64,000 nt of DNA from Pinus tabuliformis (lineage: Eukaryota; Streptophyta; Pinopsida; Pinales; Pinaceae), in assembly GCA_031772625.1 (NCBI GenBank), contig CM062817.1, positions 953,291,705 through 953,355,704 on the forward strand, read 5' to 3'. The notes under the pieces are model-generated. The model saw only the letters and a list, made by a program, of their open reading frames with translations, did not search any database and had not been told where the DNA came from. The stretch's first letter is position 1. Each line of letters begins with the position of its first letter. Shown one piece after another: positions 45,762-57,463 of this stretch. The translations under genes were made by a program, and so were the position numbers.

Positions 45762-46345
45762 TTCGCTACTCCTCTTTCAACTCTTCTGAGTCTCTCTACT
45801 TCCCTCCCGGAAGTTCTCATTGTGACTCCTTCTAGGCGTCGATTTCCCTCCTAGAAACCCCTCGGCCAATGTCAAGATGCCCCCACTCCGATCATTAGTG
45901 CAGCTGCACCACTAATCATGATTTCTTGGCTAGAAATCCTTGGCAGAAAATTCCTCCTCCTTGGTCTTGCCCTCTTAGGTATTGTTCTAACCACAGTACC
46001 CCACCAGATTCACTCTGCAACTTACCCACACCCTCATATGCCCCAACAAACTAAATGTTAGAGCCTCTAGGCTCTGCGCAATCCTGGCACCAACAAAATT
46101 TGCACCTCCTCGCCATAGGCGTCAATCCTTCCTCACTGAGAAAGATGACTGAGCACTACGTAGGTCAAGTCTGGTCCTCTTTACCACTGTGCTGATCCTC
46201 TTCCTGGCTTGAACTAATGTCGCAAGAACTGTGTCACCCCTTCCTTGTTGCTTTTCCATTAGGAACAACTTCTGTCACTCGAGATAAATGTTTATGTTGT
46301 TGTTGTTGTTCTGGGTTGATGCCCTTAGTTATCCTGTGACTACAA

Positions 46346-46361
46346 CCATGCTCTGATACCA
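46346..46361 (-). other. Primer-binding site, initiator-Met type
   Basis: The - strand reads TGGTATCAGAGCATGG directly after the 5' LTR, the standard plant copia primer site. Confidence 0.92.
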
Positions 46362-47388
46362 TGTTGGAATTTCTAAGTCTAACTATTAGAAATCCTTCCT
46401 GTACTTTCTGATTTATTTCTTCCTACTTGTTCTTTTAATTAACAATTTATTTACCATGTAAATACTGAAAATAAATATAAGTACAGTCTCAACACATACA
46501 GATCATCAACTGAAGGAAAAATAAGAACACAAGTGACACTGTTATTTTTGGACTAATTTCCATAAAAAAACCAATGCGGGAAAATCGATGCAGCTATCTA
46601 AGGGTTTTATTATTAAGTAGTTTCAGAATACAATCTGGGTGCCAGAAATGGCTCACCCAATAGAGAATTCCCTCGGCAGTAGTACTTCTCAGTCGGAGAC
46701 AGATATCAACCCCAATCTGCCCCACGAAATCTCCTAGTGTCAACCTCTAGGATCTACGTCAGCCTCTCTATCCCAGCATCTGCCCAGCATCAGACTCTGC
46801 AGCCTCTACGTCTCCCATGTTTGCCCTCCTTAGGCTCTATGCAGCTCCTGGCTGCCTCTGCATGGCCTCTGGCTGCTTCCACGTGGCCTCTAGCAGGCTC
46901 TGCGAAACCCTCTCCCGGCTTCTGCACTAATGCTCCCGGTACTATATTTGCCTCTCTACTACTACATTCACTAACCCTTAGGTGCAACTCTGATCACTTC
47001 TTTGATTTCTCAGCAAGCCCTGCCCCAGAAAATTGAATTCTTGATCAACTCAGTGTGTTCTCCAGGTGACCCTCCAGCGTCCTCTTATACCTTTCTCGTT
47101 GACAATTCAACGGCCGAGATTAAGTCCCTAATTAATGGCTAAGATTAGATCTGGCTTGATCCATGACTTTTGGACCATTCTAACTCACTTTTATATTAAT
47201 TCACATTAATATTTTATTTTCCCTAAGTTTAGACTTAGTGACTCCATTAAAAATATTAATTATTTTAATATCTCTCAAACTGGTTAGATTATGCCCAAAC
47301 CATCTCTGGGTATTGGATACCTCATGTGTTTTATCCTCTCCACCAATTTTCGTGGCTAGAGCACATCTGATGCTACGCCAAATCAACA
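46362..47388 (-). repeat. 5' LTR of the gag-only copia element
   Basis: Partner of 43418-44454. Followed by TTATT, the slightly mutated target duplication. Confidence 0.9.
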
Positions 47389-47875
47389 TTATTTGGGTTT
47401 CCTTTCTTAAATGCTACAATACCAAGGTTAGTACCATAAACTACACTAGTAATAATTCTAATCTTGAGATCTAAACATCCATACATATAGAGTGCTCTTA
47501 GTCTTCATTTTCAACTAGAAAATAAGATTCCAGATAACATAAGCTTAAACCCAAAATTAGATGCTTACAAAAATTTAAATTTCTACATTTTCTTTTATGC
47601 TAATGCTATAATACAATTTTAGAACAATCAAAATTATACCTGATAAGATATTCAACTCCAATAATTGAGAATATGATCTATCTCTAATTTCTTAACCAAC
47701 TCATTTGAACCATCTGGTTTTCCACCCAACCATATCTAGGGAGTACTTCTTTTCCTGGAACCCCTAAGTTGTAAGAGCTCACAAGTAGTACCAAAATATA
47801 GCAGTAGAGAGATGAGATATACAAGGCAAGCTGAGGAATATAAGTTGCACTTCCTCTCAATACAACTCATGTTCA
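47389..47875 (-). repeat. Dispersed repeat copy 2, middle part
   Basis: Aligns with about 35120-35600 of copy 1, between the two element insertions. Confidence 0.75.
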
Positions 47876-48737
47876 TGTTGGCTTGTTGGGACCTGACTCA
47901 GGTTCAAAGTTAATTAGCCAAACAAATCTCGGTACTACTGGCCCTTTTGGCAACAGTCTGTAGAGCGCGGACTGAGGTCTCACTCGAAGTAGTATGGGAG
48001 GTTGCTAGAACAAGGTTCCCACACCCTGGAGATGTCTAATGAGTTCGACTAGTCCTTTGTTTGTTCCTTCCCATAGGTGGCTTCATGCACCTTTCGTTCC
48101 TCGTGACCTAATACCATGCCTTTGTGTAGCCCTAACTAGGGGTTGTGCCACACTCTGCGTTATTACTTGAGATCTTATTTATCTTCCAGTATTATTTAAG
48201 CACCTTCACCTACTTATATGTCTTAAGTTATGCTTAACAATACAAAACATTCATACAGGTTCGTGAAGTAAATAAATAGTATATTTACAAATTATATCCA
48301 ATCATGCATTAAATCAGGAAAAGATACACAAAATTATATCAAAACTTCTCTTTATTGATTCTTCAATGGTTACAGACTCGACCTACCCTACACACTCAGC
48401 TGTAGGGGTCCGCACACTCAGCTGCAGACTACTAGGCTTTTGCGCACACAGTTGCAGAACCTTCTCCTACTCTACGACCCACAGACACACTTTACACTTC
48501 GACTCAATCACTTAGACTTCTCATTCTTCTTCATTATTTATTAGTTATCTTACACTTAGAGCCTCGCTCTATTTATATAGTCCCATGGTCCGTGGACCAT
48601 GGGTAGGTCTATCTAGCTGACATTACGTTACAAAACTAGGGTGGAAAACCCTGTGACTCTATCATACTTTCACGCCCCACACCCGCTATTGGGCTTTAAG
48701 CCCCAAAAAGTGCCTTGGGGGGATTCCATGCCGAACA
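47876..48737 (-). repeat. 3' LTR of the RT-less gypsy element
   Basis: Pairs with 56305-57167. The + strand starts TGTTGGCTTGTTGGG and ends ATGCCGAACA. A G-rich tract (- strand GTTGGGGGCC, 48738-48747) borders it as a likely polypurine tract. LTR divergence is around one in ten in the part compared. Confidence 0.88.
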
Positions 48738-51700
48738 GGCCCCCAACACAAACATCGTGACTCGCCCTCGAGTCATTCTATCGGCACGGAGATCTTTGCG
48801 TGGAGTCCCTCCAACTGTTCTCAAATTGCGGCAAGGTCAGTAGCACACTGAGCTACTACTTCTTGGATCTGCTACATACATTGTTCTGAGACCTCTGTGT
48901 CAATTGTGCTTCTCTGCATCAATGCATGCATCCAATACATTTGTGTGAGCTTGCCTTCAATTTTTGTTGTGATTGTGAAGGCCTTGTCGATCCAAGGTTG
49001 AATGTGCACCTTCAGGACTGCTTCCTTGTGTCATGCCACATCCACCAACTCCTTTAACGCTTTAGCCTATTGCATCTGCGCGAGCCTCTAAGTGAGGACC
49101 ACCATCTGCGCAGTTCCTCAAATGTTGTCATACTGCTATTGGAGTTCTCGTGCCTCTGTCTCTAGATACTGGATGTTGGGGCCCTCCTGCAGATTTGAGA
49201 GGACCCCGAGTGATTCTTCCAACATACTAGTGCAGTCTCGCACTGCACCACCAATCTCATCCAGTCCTGCTGTGATAGCGATGGCACGTTTTTCTCTAGC
49301 TTCCAAGGGGGTGGATGGTTGTGCCTTCAACCACAGCTCAATGATCTAAAGGTTCAGTTCCAGCTAAACTTTTGTCATTTCTTCCCTTGCCTTGCGGACC
49401 CCTGCTGCTAACATGTGGATCTACACCTCTGCTGGCATGTCTAATGGGATGGCCAGCTTCAGCTATTACCTATACCAGTTGTTGGTTCTGCAACACCACT
49501 TCGTCGCGCTGCAAGCTCAGTTGTTCCATATTGATTTTTTGCTCACTAAGGACTTGCAGTGCGCGGCTCTCCCTAGAGCACAACTCTGCAGTTATTCCAT
49601 CCTCCAAAACATATAAGGTCTCTCACAGGAGTGCAGCCATATTGAGACCAAGACCTTTTAATGCACTAACTGTAGGCCTATCGGCCTCATTTGATGTCAC
49701 TAGTGCCCCTTCCAGCAGCACTATGGTATTCGTCATCCACGCACACAACATCTGCTCTGCTGCTATTGAGCCAACTGCGAGCCTGGTCGAACAGGTACCA
49801 GCTTGAAGTGGGCGCACTGGCAATTCCTAAAACTACGCTCTGAGGGTCCCCAACACAATCTGGTTCTCCTGCATGAAATCTTGGAAAGCCTCAGAGGTGA
49901 CATTGCGCATCGTCTCACCAATGTCGTGTAGATCACCCTTAGTTAGGGTGATCGGGTCAATAGACAACTTCGATGCCTTGACCTTCTTACGTGACCCTAC
50001 CCGCTTTGCTGGGTGTTAGCGCTTCAACTACATTGAAGCTGTTTGTGTGTCCATGCCTCCCTCTTCTGTTTCTTCTTCCCCTGCTTCCTACCCCTCCGAA
50101 GGCGTCGCTTGGCCCTTGCCCACCTTTGCGGCTTCCTCCTATGTTGTTACTATTGTTGCAACCTTTTCTTGCTCAGTTTCTTTCTGTGCAGCGTCCCACG
50201 CCACCTGCACTTCCATTACCGCTGCTTCCTTCCTTTGCTTTTTGGCCAACTGTGCGATGCACAGCTTGGCCTCTTCTTTCTTCCTCTGTGCCACTGACTT
50301 CTCTATCTCCGCGATGTCTGGGGCATGCCTCTCTGGTGGCCATGCCTCCGGTACATTAAAAATGATGTCATCTGTGGCTACAAAGGTTAGCTTTATCCAC
50401 AATTTGGTCGAATCCTTGCGCACTCTAATATAAATGTTATGCATGTCCGCTTTGAATTCTGCAGAACTCTACAGACTATTGTAAATAGAGGGTGACAACG
50501 GCGGCTTACAGTCAATCCCCATTTTGAGGTTCATCTCCATGAACACCCAGAATATTTTGTTGTCGCAAATCCTCTTAGCATCCTTTGTGGCCTAGAGAAA
50601 AGCATACTTCGCGGCCTTTGGCAGGTCCCTGTCAATTATGGGGAATTGACTATCCTTGGGTAATTCCCCTACCACGAGCACTATGGACAGCAAAATCCAT
50701 GCATAGTGGAACGTTTTTCCCTGTTCCTGGGCTTCGCGGAAATTCTCTAAAAACTCCTTGCAGAGGAACTCAGACTAGTTAAATTGGACCCCCTCCATGC
50801 ACTGCTCAGCCAATGCTACCACCAGCGCGGGGACTTCATCCGTGCAGCACTTGCGCATAACCTTTCCTACTAGGATTTGGGTCACCACGCGTACTACTTT
50901 CTCCTTGATGCTGGAGATGGCATAGCCCCTCTTCTTATTTTCTAGCTTGTACTTTTTCTTCATGGCCTTTGCGATGGCCAAGTCACTGCCCTTCCCTTCC
51001 GAGATGTCCGCGGGGTCCTCCCCTTTGCATGGAAGCCGGGAGATGTGGTGAATCAAGTCTATTATGATGGGGATGGGCTCCTCCAACCACAAACACCCAT
51101 CATGCACCAGGCAGAGTAGCTGCCTGAGGATGAAAATGGTTATTGGGGCGCGATGGAAATGCGACACACAAAGCAGATTTAGTAGCCCCGCCTTTTCCAC
51201 TCTACGCAACCACTTTCATGGCTCTAGTTCTATAACCCCCACCGCGGTGTTCTACTTGGGCTTCATAAGGTGTCTGATCTCAAGGTGAGGGAACTTCTCA
51301 TGGTCAACGAGGTCCCAATCTTCGAATTTTAGCCGCAGAACGCGTCCCAGGTGTGTGCCCTCAAACATAATGTTGTTGGGGAGGAGCAGGGCTTGGAGCG
51401 AGCTCTTGGTCTCGTCTAGGTCCTTGGGCACTTTAGCCTTCCCTTTTCACAGGGGGACATAGGCGGGCAATTTTGTTGCGGGGTGCGCAGGCTGAGTGTC
51501 CTCCTCCATGCCTTCATCCTCGTCCTCTGCAATGATAAGATCCTCTAGATCTTCTTCTTCATCATTGGTCTCTATGGTGACAGCTTTCCCCTTCTCCTCC
51601 ATCGACAGCTTGGTGTGCAGCGGGTTCCGCGGGGACACACGTACGGGAACCATTACTTGTTTTTCCTTCTTGGGTCTTGGTGTGCGCGATGATTTTGGGA

Positions 51701-51812
51701 TTTCTGCCACAATCCCGGCACCTTCTGGAGCATCCCTCATAGCCAGAGCCTACACAGCCTCTTCGAAAGTCATTACAGTTATCTCCATAACAACCTCAGC
51801 TGATGCCATCAT
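48738..51812 (-). pseudogene. 3' ORF of unknown function in the RT-less element
   Basis: A once-long protein (about 1,000 codons), now in three frames with stops. Pieces: 51447-51740 acidic and charged (EEEDLEDLIIAEDEDEGMEE); 50775-51209 helical, alpha-rich (LRQLLCLVHDGCLWLEEPIP, IIDLIHHISRLP); a joining stretch about 50450-50770 (WVFMEMNLKMGIDCKP); 50139-50444 with IRVRKDSTKLWIKL, VPEAWPPERHAPDI and an Ala/Lys/Glu coiled coil; then further coiled-coil-like segments to 48740. It occupies the position of the third ORF in Athila-type elements but shares no motif I can see with 23954-25543. No enzyme signature, signal peptide or clear membrane segment. Real coding ancestry is supported by the continuous protein-like composition; function unknown. 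Confidence 0.55.
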
Positions 51813-52289
51813 ATCTATCCAGAAATCTCACACTCGTGAACTCAGGGGCTCAATCAAGGCTCAATTCGCAAATGACCAAGTGTTGTTTGTTGGGTAGCCC
51901 TTTGTATTTTATATCGCTTTTTTAATTTGAGTTCGATTGTTCCCCCCAAATCCGGTTCATTAATGCTCCCTTGGTGGTAGATTTTTCCAAATATTGCCCA
52001 TAAATTGCATCTTAAATTTTTGTCGCCCCTCCATTTGGCCTCAAGTTGAGCATCCCATCGTGAATAGTGACTTCAACGGTCACTTTCTGGCCAACCCATG
52101 TGGCAGCGCTACCCCCTGTGCACGATCACGGACCTTGTGACTCTTGGCTTCTGCACGCAGCTCCAACATCGCGCAGTTCTCGGGCAGAATAGTTTATAGT
52201 CCCGTGCTTCCTTTCAACTGCCTCGAGCGCTAAGATTGTTCTTCCTTTAGCTAGTCAGGTGGTCGCACCACCCGTGAAAAGTTTCATAC

Positions 52290-52876
52290 TGTCATCCATC
52301 GTGTTTCGTGGAGAATACCCACCTTTTATTGTTACAATTGGCATCATGCACGTTACCATCTGCAACATGCTACCCTGGTCAATACGCTGAGCAATGTGTA
52401 GTCCAAGCCAAGGCATCAGACTGTAAAATTCGTGGAGATAGTTCTTAAACCTGTCAGCATGATCGTTCGCATCCTATCATATCACCCTGGTCGTTTTTCC
52501 AAGAAAATATTCCTTTATCGCATCCTCCAAATTCTTATCTTCTTCATCCACCAAAGCGCTTTTCTTCCTTAATAGTACCCTTTCTTCTTCAAGTTCTTGG
52601 AGTCTGAGATTTCCCTGTTGGATTTCTGCTTCCAAAGTTCCGCAAACCGTTGTATCTACCGGTGCTATCATACGTGGTATAAGCTTTATGAGTACTATAG
52701 GGCTTCTTTCGGTTGCTTCATACTCTAGCTTTGGCGGTTCCTACGCGGCTAGGTTTTTGAACATGGTCCTATAAGTCCATAGAACCACTGGTACGCACAG
52801 GTCCTAGTCAGTCTACTTCACATTGTGGACCTTCTTCAACGCTTCTCATACTTTATTAAAAGCTTCTACGGGGATA
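52290..52876 (-). pseudogene. Integrase C-terminal remnant of the RT-less element
   Basis: Same frame as the gag-protease ORF. It begins near the catalytic-Glu helix (VEAFNKV, Glu codon at 52864-52866) and continues with VPVVLWTYRT (compare the usual VPAVLWAYRTT), RMIAPVD, a LQELEEERVLLRKK coiled coil, KEYF and LMPWLGLHIAQ in place of the GPY/F motif. At least eight stops interrupt it. The two integrase Asp residues and the zinc region are absent, so this is the right side of a deletion scar. Confidence 0.6.
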
Positions 52877-52989
52877 TTCTTCTACGCACTTGTCCTTTCC
52901 ATACTTCGTGGCCCCCACCGGAGGGGTCGTTCGTGCCATTGCCTTACCCACACCTGCTTTCCAATCATGTCACCTACCACGAGGATGGT

Positions 52990-55536
52990 GTGCATTCATA
53001 CAGGTTTCCCACCATATGCCCATATCCACCTGGATAGGTGGGTACATGGGCCGATTCGTCCAACAATCTTGTCTATTAGTCACATCAGAGGCTTCCTAAA
53101 TCGCATGTGCATCATCCTTCGGCAGTCGTGCCAGTCCTCAAAACTCTTCTAATGCGTACCCCACCATCTTGCAGGTGTAGCGTGCAGTACCCATTTCAGA
53201 GCGTCGAAACATTGTTGTTCTAGCACTTCTCTTTCGAATTTGTTCAGGAACTCCTCCACTTCACCTAATCCGTCGTACGTAGGCAGATCCCTTATCTCTC
53301 TTGTTACACAGCATAGAGATCTCGTCATCATGTTACAGTTGAGCGTGGTTGCCTCATGTAACCGATTCTACCATCGTTCTATCTCTTCATCAAAATTTGA
53401 TGTGCAGGAGCTTTCGCGCTCCCACGAGATTCGGCCATCTGTGGTTGGATTTACCCAATCCTGCTTCCGCACAGGTATTTTGTAGATATAGTCCAAATCA
53501 TCGTCATTGTCATAGTCACGCACTAGCTCTGTGTAGTGCAATCCTTCTGTAGGGTCCAATGGTACCACTACACGTAGTGACTTTTTCTCAAAAATCATCT
53601 TATGCTTCTTCAGATTTATCACTCCATTCATGTCAATGGCTTAATCTATTCTCGATAGCGTGGGTTAGGGATTGATGTCATCAACAATCTCTATCACTTC
53701 AAAATCTGCTAGCGCGCTTACTCCTTCGATTTTTAGTATGATTCCCTGCAATCTCCCCATAGGTATAATCTTCTGTCATTTCGCCATTCGTAGTTGGATA
53801 GGAGACCATTGCAACGCAGGCCTGCCCATGCGGTCCCATGTCTGCTTTGGCAAGATGTTCACGTCCAATCCTAGATCCAAAATCACTTGGTCCATCTCAT
53901 ATTCCCTGATCTGCGCGGTCAATCTCATCTCCCTTATTGTTCGCATCATGTGCTTCCCGAGCTTCCGGACTAAGCGTGGTTCTCCTAGTGCAATCCCAAC
54001 GCATCTAGTTATGAGTTCTTGCAGCCCCTTTACAACCTTATTGTCACGTAGTAGCTTCATGCATGTCTCCAAGAACGTAGTGAGCATCGATGGGTCCATG
54101 TCTAACTCCAGTCTGTCTTTACTTCCTGAAGTGGAGGCATCAGCAAAGCTCCTCTTAGCTTCCATGAAGGTCTCCTTAGCGCACTCCAAATAAAATTATG
54201 GTTCCTTTGTTGGAGCCTTGCGAACCCAGGTACTTTCTTCAGGCTGCTTGCTTTTGTCATCCCCTATCATAATACCACTTTAGAGCACAATATTTACATT
54301 AGGGTCTTCCTCACGTGGCTTAGACCTCATCATTTGCAGGTTCTGAGTCGGGGGAGGTTGAAGTGCTCCTTTATTGTGCAACCTCGCTATTAGTGTTGGA
54401 TAGTCCTTTGTCTCATGATCAAACAATGTACAATACAAGCATGATGGTTGCATTGGATTCGCACAATCGCGGGCATAATGTCCTAGCCCTCCACAATTGT
54501 AACATATTAGCTGTCTGCGACCTCTTCCTGGTCCCATTCCACTTTGGCCTCGTTCATGCCCCTGAAATCCAGTTCATTCCATCCCTGTGTTATGGTCAAG
54601 GGGTCGTGTTTCGGCCTAAAATCTATAGGTAGGAGTCTGATCCATCATCATCTCATAACTTTTATAGGTGCGCTCTTCATGGCCTACTGATCTATAGAAA
54701 TTACAGAACAACTGTTGTGAATTCTATGTATACTTTTGTAATAGATGGCAGTTATCTGTAGCATGCTTTCCTCCTATCTGACAAATCGTGCACAATAACG
54801 CAGGCACCACGCTTGGTTCTACTTGTGCCTCTAGTCTCAATGGCATTGGTCCTCCTCCCCCGAGGTAATTTGCGAACACTGGGCAGTGTTCCTTGTCATT
54901 CCCCTGGCCCTTGCATTTTACACACCAAACCTCATCGCGCATCTCTGGGTGGGTTGTCCTATCTTGTTTCAAACTCTGCATCTCCAGGCACAAGATTTTC
55001 AGTTGCGCATGAATCTGTTAAAATCCCAGGTTAAGATCTTGTATTGGAGTCTCTTGCAATCTCATTGTGACCTCCAAAGCCTCAGCCTAAGTGGTTAGCC
55101 TTTGTTGCGTCAGCACATTCCATAGATGTGGCGTTAACGATGCTACAAACCATTCGCGGTGTTGCCCATCTATTAATGTCATGTTCACTTTGTGAATTGT
55201 GCACTTCAGTCTTTGATCCAACTCCCATGGGGTTTCGCCTGATAGAATTGTGATTTCCTTGAATCCAATGATCGACTGTGCCTTCAATTTTGGTTTGCTA
55301 AATTCTTTGTTCAGCGCAATTTGGATATCCACTATCCCCGCATTTGGATTGTCATTGGAATGCTTAATGTACCAGGTTAGTGCGTGATCATGCTGAGCAC
55401 TGACCAATGTCGCCTTCTTTATATTGCCATCCGTGACACCCTGTGCTTCCCATACAGCTTTTACCACGAACCAAAATTGGTCTGGATCTTCATTCCCTAC
55501 TCCTTTGAACACTGGTAGCTTTATCGCATTGGCCAT
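52990..55536 (-). pseudogene. Gag-protease polyprotein pseudogene, with second gag-like block
   Basis: One reading frame from ATG 55536, broken by stops but without frameshift. Gag core 55087-55536 (VFKGVGNEDPDQFWF, LTWYIKHSND, PWELDQRLK). Cys-rich pairs at 54724-54993 (CVKCKGQGNDKEHC, CTICQIGGKHATDNC) and 54280-54537 (CYNCGGLGHYARDC, a perfect CCHC knuckle). Protease at 53776-54189 with VILDLGLDVNILPK (DLG active site) and its tail at 53368-53631. Then, after the protease, 53149-53331 and beyond read FDALKWVLHATPARWW and SFEDWHDCRRMMHMRF, which resembles a capsid core again. A gag-like block after protease is unusual. Confidence 0.78.
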
Positions 55537-56304
55537 ACTGCTTCATGGTGGTGGCGGAGGTGGTATGGGTGAACTCAGCGGTGAAGATGGTAAAACTAGT
55601 GGTAGTGTTGGTGGGGGTGGTATGCACGGAATTCTCCGTTGTATCAGATTGATCACACTTCTCGGCAAGACCTTCGCGAGCTCTTCTTCACCTCCTTGTG
55701 AAGGTGAAATCAAGGGGCTAGTCTCTAGTTCTGTACTACCTTCGTTTATGTATATTCTCCCATTTCACGTAGCCCCAAACATCAATTTATTCGCATAACT
55801 TTCTTTTCACACAATAGCATTTTAATCCAAGTGTTCAAAGACTTAACGTACTTACCTCGCGGTCCCTTGAGGAAGCATCATTTTGCCTCACTATAGCTGA
55901 TTGAAGTATCTACCGCGAATTCGGAAATGAACCCTCCTATGATTAAATCGAGCCAGTGGTTGACAGCGTGTGTGATCGGATCTTCTGATGCTTCCAGTAT
56001 GTGCACCAATTCTGGAGTCCACACAATAGGTTTGTCAATTTTACACCTTCCTTAGCTATCCGCTAGCTTCGTGATCCACTCATACAACTCAGTGGGGAAA
56101 GATGCAAAGAAAATTTCATGGATCTCTGTATACAAGTAGCAATCTAACCACTATTCCTTTGATAGTCGAGGATTCCTGTTTTCTTGCACCGCGAACTCGT
56201 GAATCTTTCTGTCCAACCAATATTCAATTCCTTTCTTTGTTGGATTCTAGTGATACGACATCAGACATCTCTATGCAGATTGCGGTCCCGACAACAGAAC
56301 CATT
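55537..56304 (-). other. Leader region of the RT-less gypsy element
   Basis: About 770 bases between the LTR and the gag ATG. A G-rich patch on the + strand (55552-55625, GGTGGTGGCGGAGGTGG-like) lies just upstream of the ATG and could encode an N-terminal extension in another frame. No other feature. Confidence 0.5.
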
Positions 56305-57167
56305 TGTTGGTTTATTGGGGCCTGACCCAAGTTCAGAGTTAATTAGCTAAACAAATCCAGGTACTACTGGCCCTTTCGGCAACAGTCCACGGAGTGCGGA
56401 GTGAGGTCTCACCCGAAGTAGTATGGGAGGGTGCTAGAACCAGGTTTCCGCACCCTAGAGATGTCTGATGAGTTCGACTAGTCCTTTGTTTGTTCCTTCG
56501 CACACCTTCTATTCCTCATGACCTGATACCCTTCCTTTGCGCATCCCTAACTAGGGGTTGTTCCGCACTCTACATTATTAGCCGAGATCTTATTTATCTT
56601 ATAGTATCGTTTAATCACCTTCACCTACTTAAATGTCTTAAGTTATACTTAATAATACAAAACATTCATATAGGTTCACGTAGTAAATAAACAATATATT
56701 TGCAAATTATATCCAATCATAAATTAAACTAGGAAAAGATACACAGAATTATATCAAAACTTCTCTTTATTGATTCTTCAACAGTTATAGACTGGACTGT
56801 AGGGGTCCGCACACTCAGCTGCGGACTATAGGCCTCTACACACACAGTAGTAGAGCCTTCTCCTACTCTACAACCCACAGACACACTTTACACTTCGACT
56901 TAATCACTTAGACTTCTCATTCTTCTTCATTATTTATTAGTTATCTTACACTTAGAGCCTTGCTCTATTTATACAATCCCATGGTCCGTGGACCATGGGT
57001 AGGTCTATCCAGCTAAAATTACATTACAAAACTAGGGTGGACAACCCTGTGACTCTATCATACTTTCGCGCCCCACGCCCGCTATTCCTAGAGCTTTTAC
57101 AAAAGATTTGGTCAAAACTTGGGCTTTAAGCCCCAAAACGTGCCTTGGGGAGATTCCATGCCCAACA
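56305..57167 (-). repeat. 5' LTR of the RT-less gypsy element
   Basis: The partner of 47876-48737. It contains about 34 bp not in the partner (57088-57121). Directly after it on the - strand comes AATGGTTCTGTTGTCGGGAC; the TGG could start a primer site, but no tRNA was matched. Confidence 0.88.
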
Positions 57168-57463
57168 TTTCATGTCCATTGGGTAGAGACAATTTGCAAT
57201 TTAGATTAGCATTTGGCTACTCTCCAAGTCTCTCCCTCTCAAAATATTCTTCAAATCCCTCCAACTCTTGGTATCACAATGCACCTCCCTCTCCCCTAAG
57301 TGAGAAGACATGAGACACATATATAGAAGGGGTAACAAATTCTTGTCATAAAGGAGGATTAATATAAATACCTCGAGAAAAAGTAGCATATAACATTTAG
57401 AGGAGCTTAATTCATGTCATTAAGGAGAGGTATGCAGGAATTAGTTAAGGAAAGTGTAACATG
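57168..57463 (-). repeat. Dispersed repeat copy 2, last part
   Basis: Aligns with about 35600-35890 of copy 1. It includes the shared TATA-type site and ends abruptly at AGTGTAACATG, where unrelated sequence (LINE 5' region) begins. Confidence 0.75.

Larger units (their letters stand above)
43418..47388 (-). mobile_element. Gag-only copia-type element (non-autonomous or deleted)
   Basis: A 3,971-bp element on the - strand with LTRs of 1,037 and 1,027 bp. The target duplication is TTAGT/TTATT (43413-43417 and 47389-47393, one mismatch). The initiator-Met primer site is perfect and the purine tract is recognisable. The internal region is only 1.9 kb and holds a copia gag pseudogene; protease, integrase and RT are absent. 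It is inserted in copy 2 of the dispersed repeat. LTRs differ by about 5% in the part I compared. Confidence 0.92.
47876..57167 (-). mobile_element. RT-less gypsy-type element with an extra 3' ORF
   Basis: A 9,292-bp element on the - strand with LTRs of 862 and 863 bp. The target duplication is GTTCA/TTTCA (47871-47875 and 57168-57172, one mismatch). Internal order on the - strand is gag, several zinc knuckles, protease, a second gag-like block, a short integrase C-terminal remnant, then a roughly 3-kb ORF of unknown function up to the purine tract. RT, RNase H and most of integrase are missing, apparently by internal deletion near 52870-53000. Many in-frame stops show it is inactive. Confidence 0.88.

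Noticed and set aside
49991..50433. Cys- and Pro-rich ORFs on the + strand
   Set aside because: They are antisense shadows of the Ala/Lys/Glu-rich coiled-coil part of the 3' ORF in the RT-less element.
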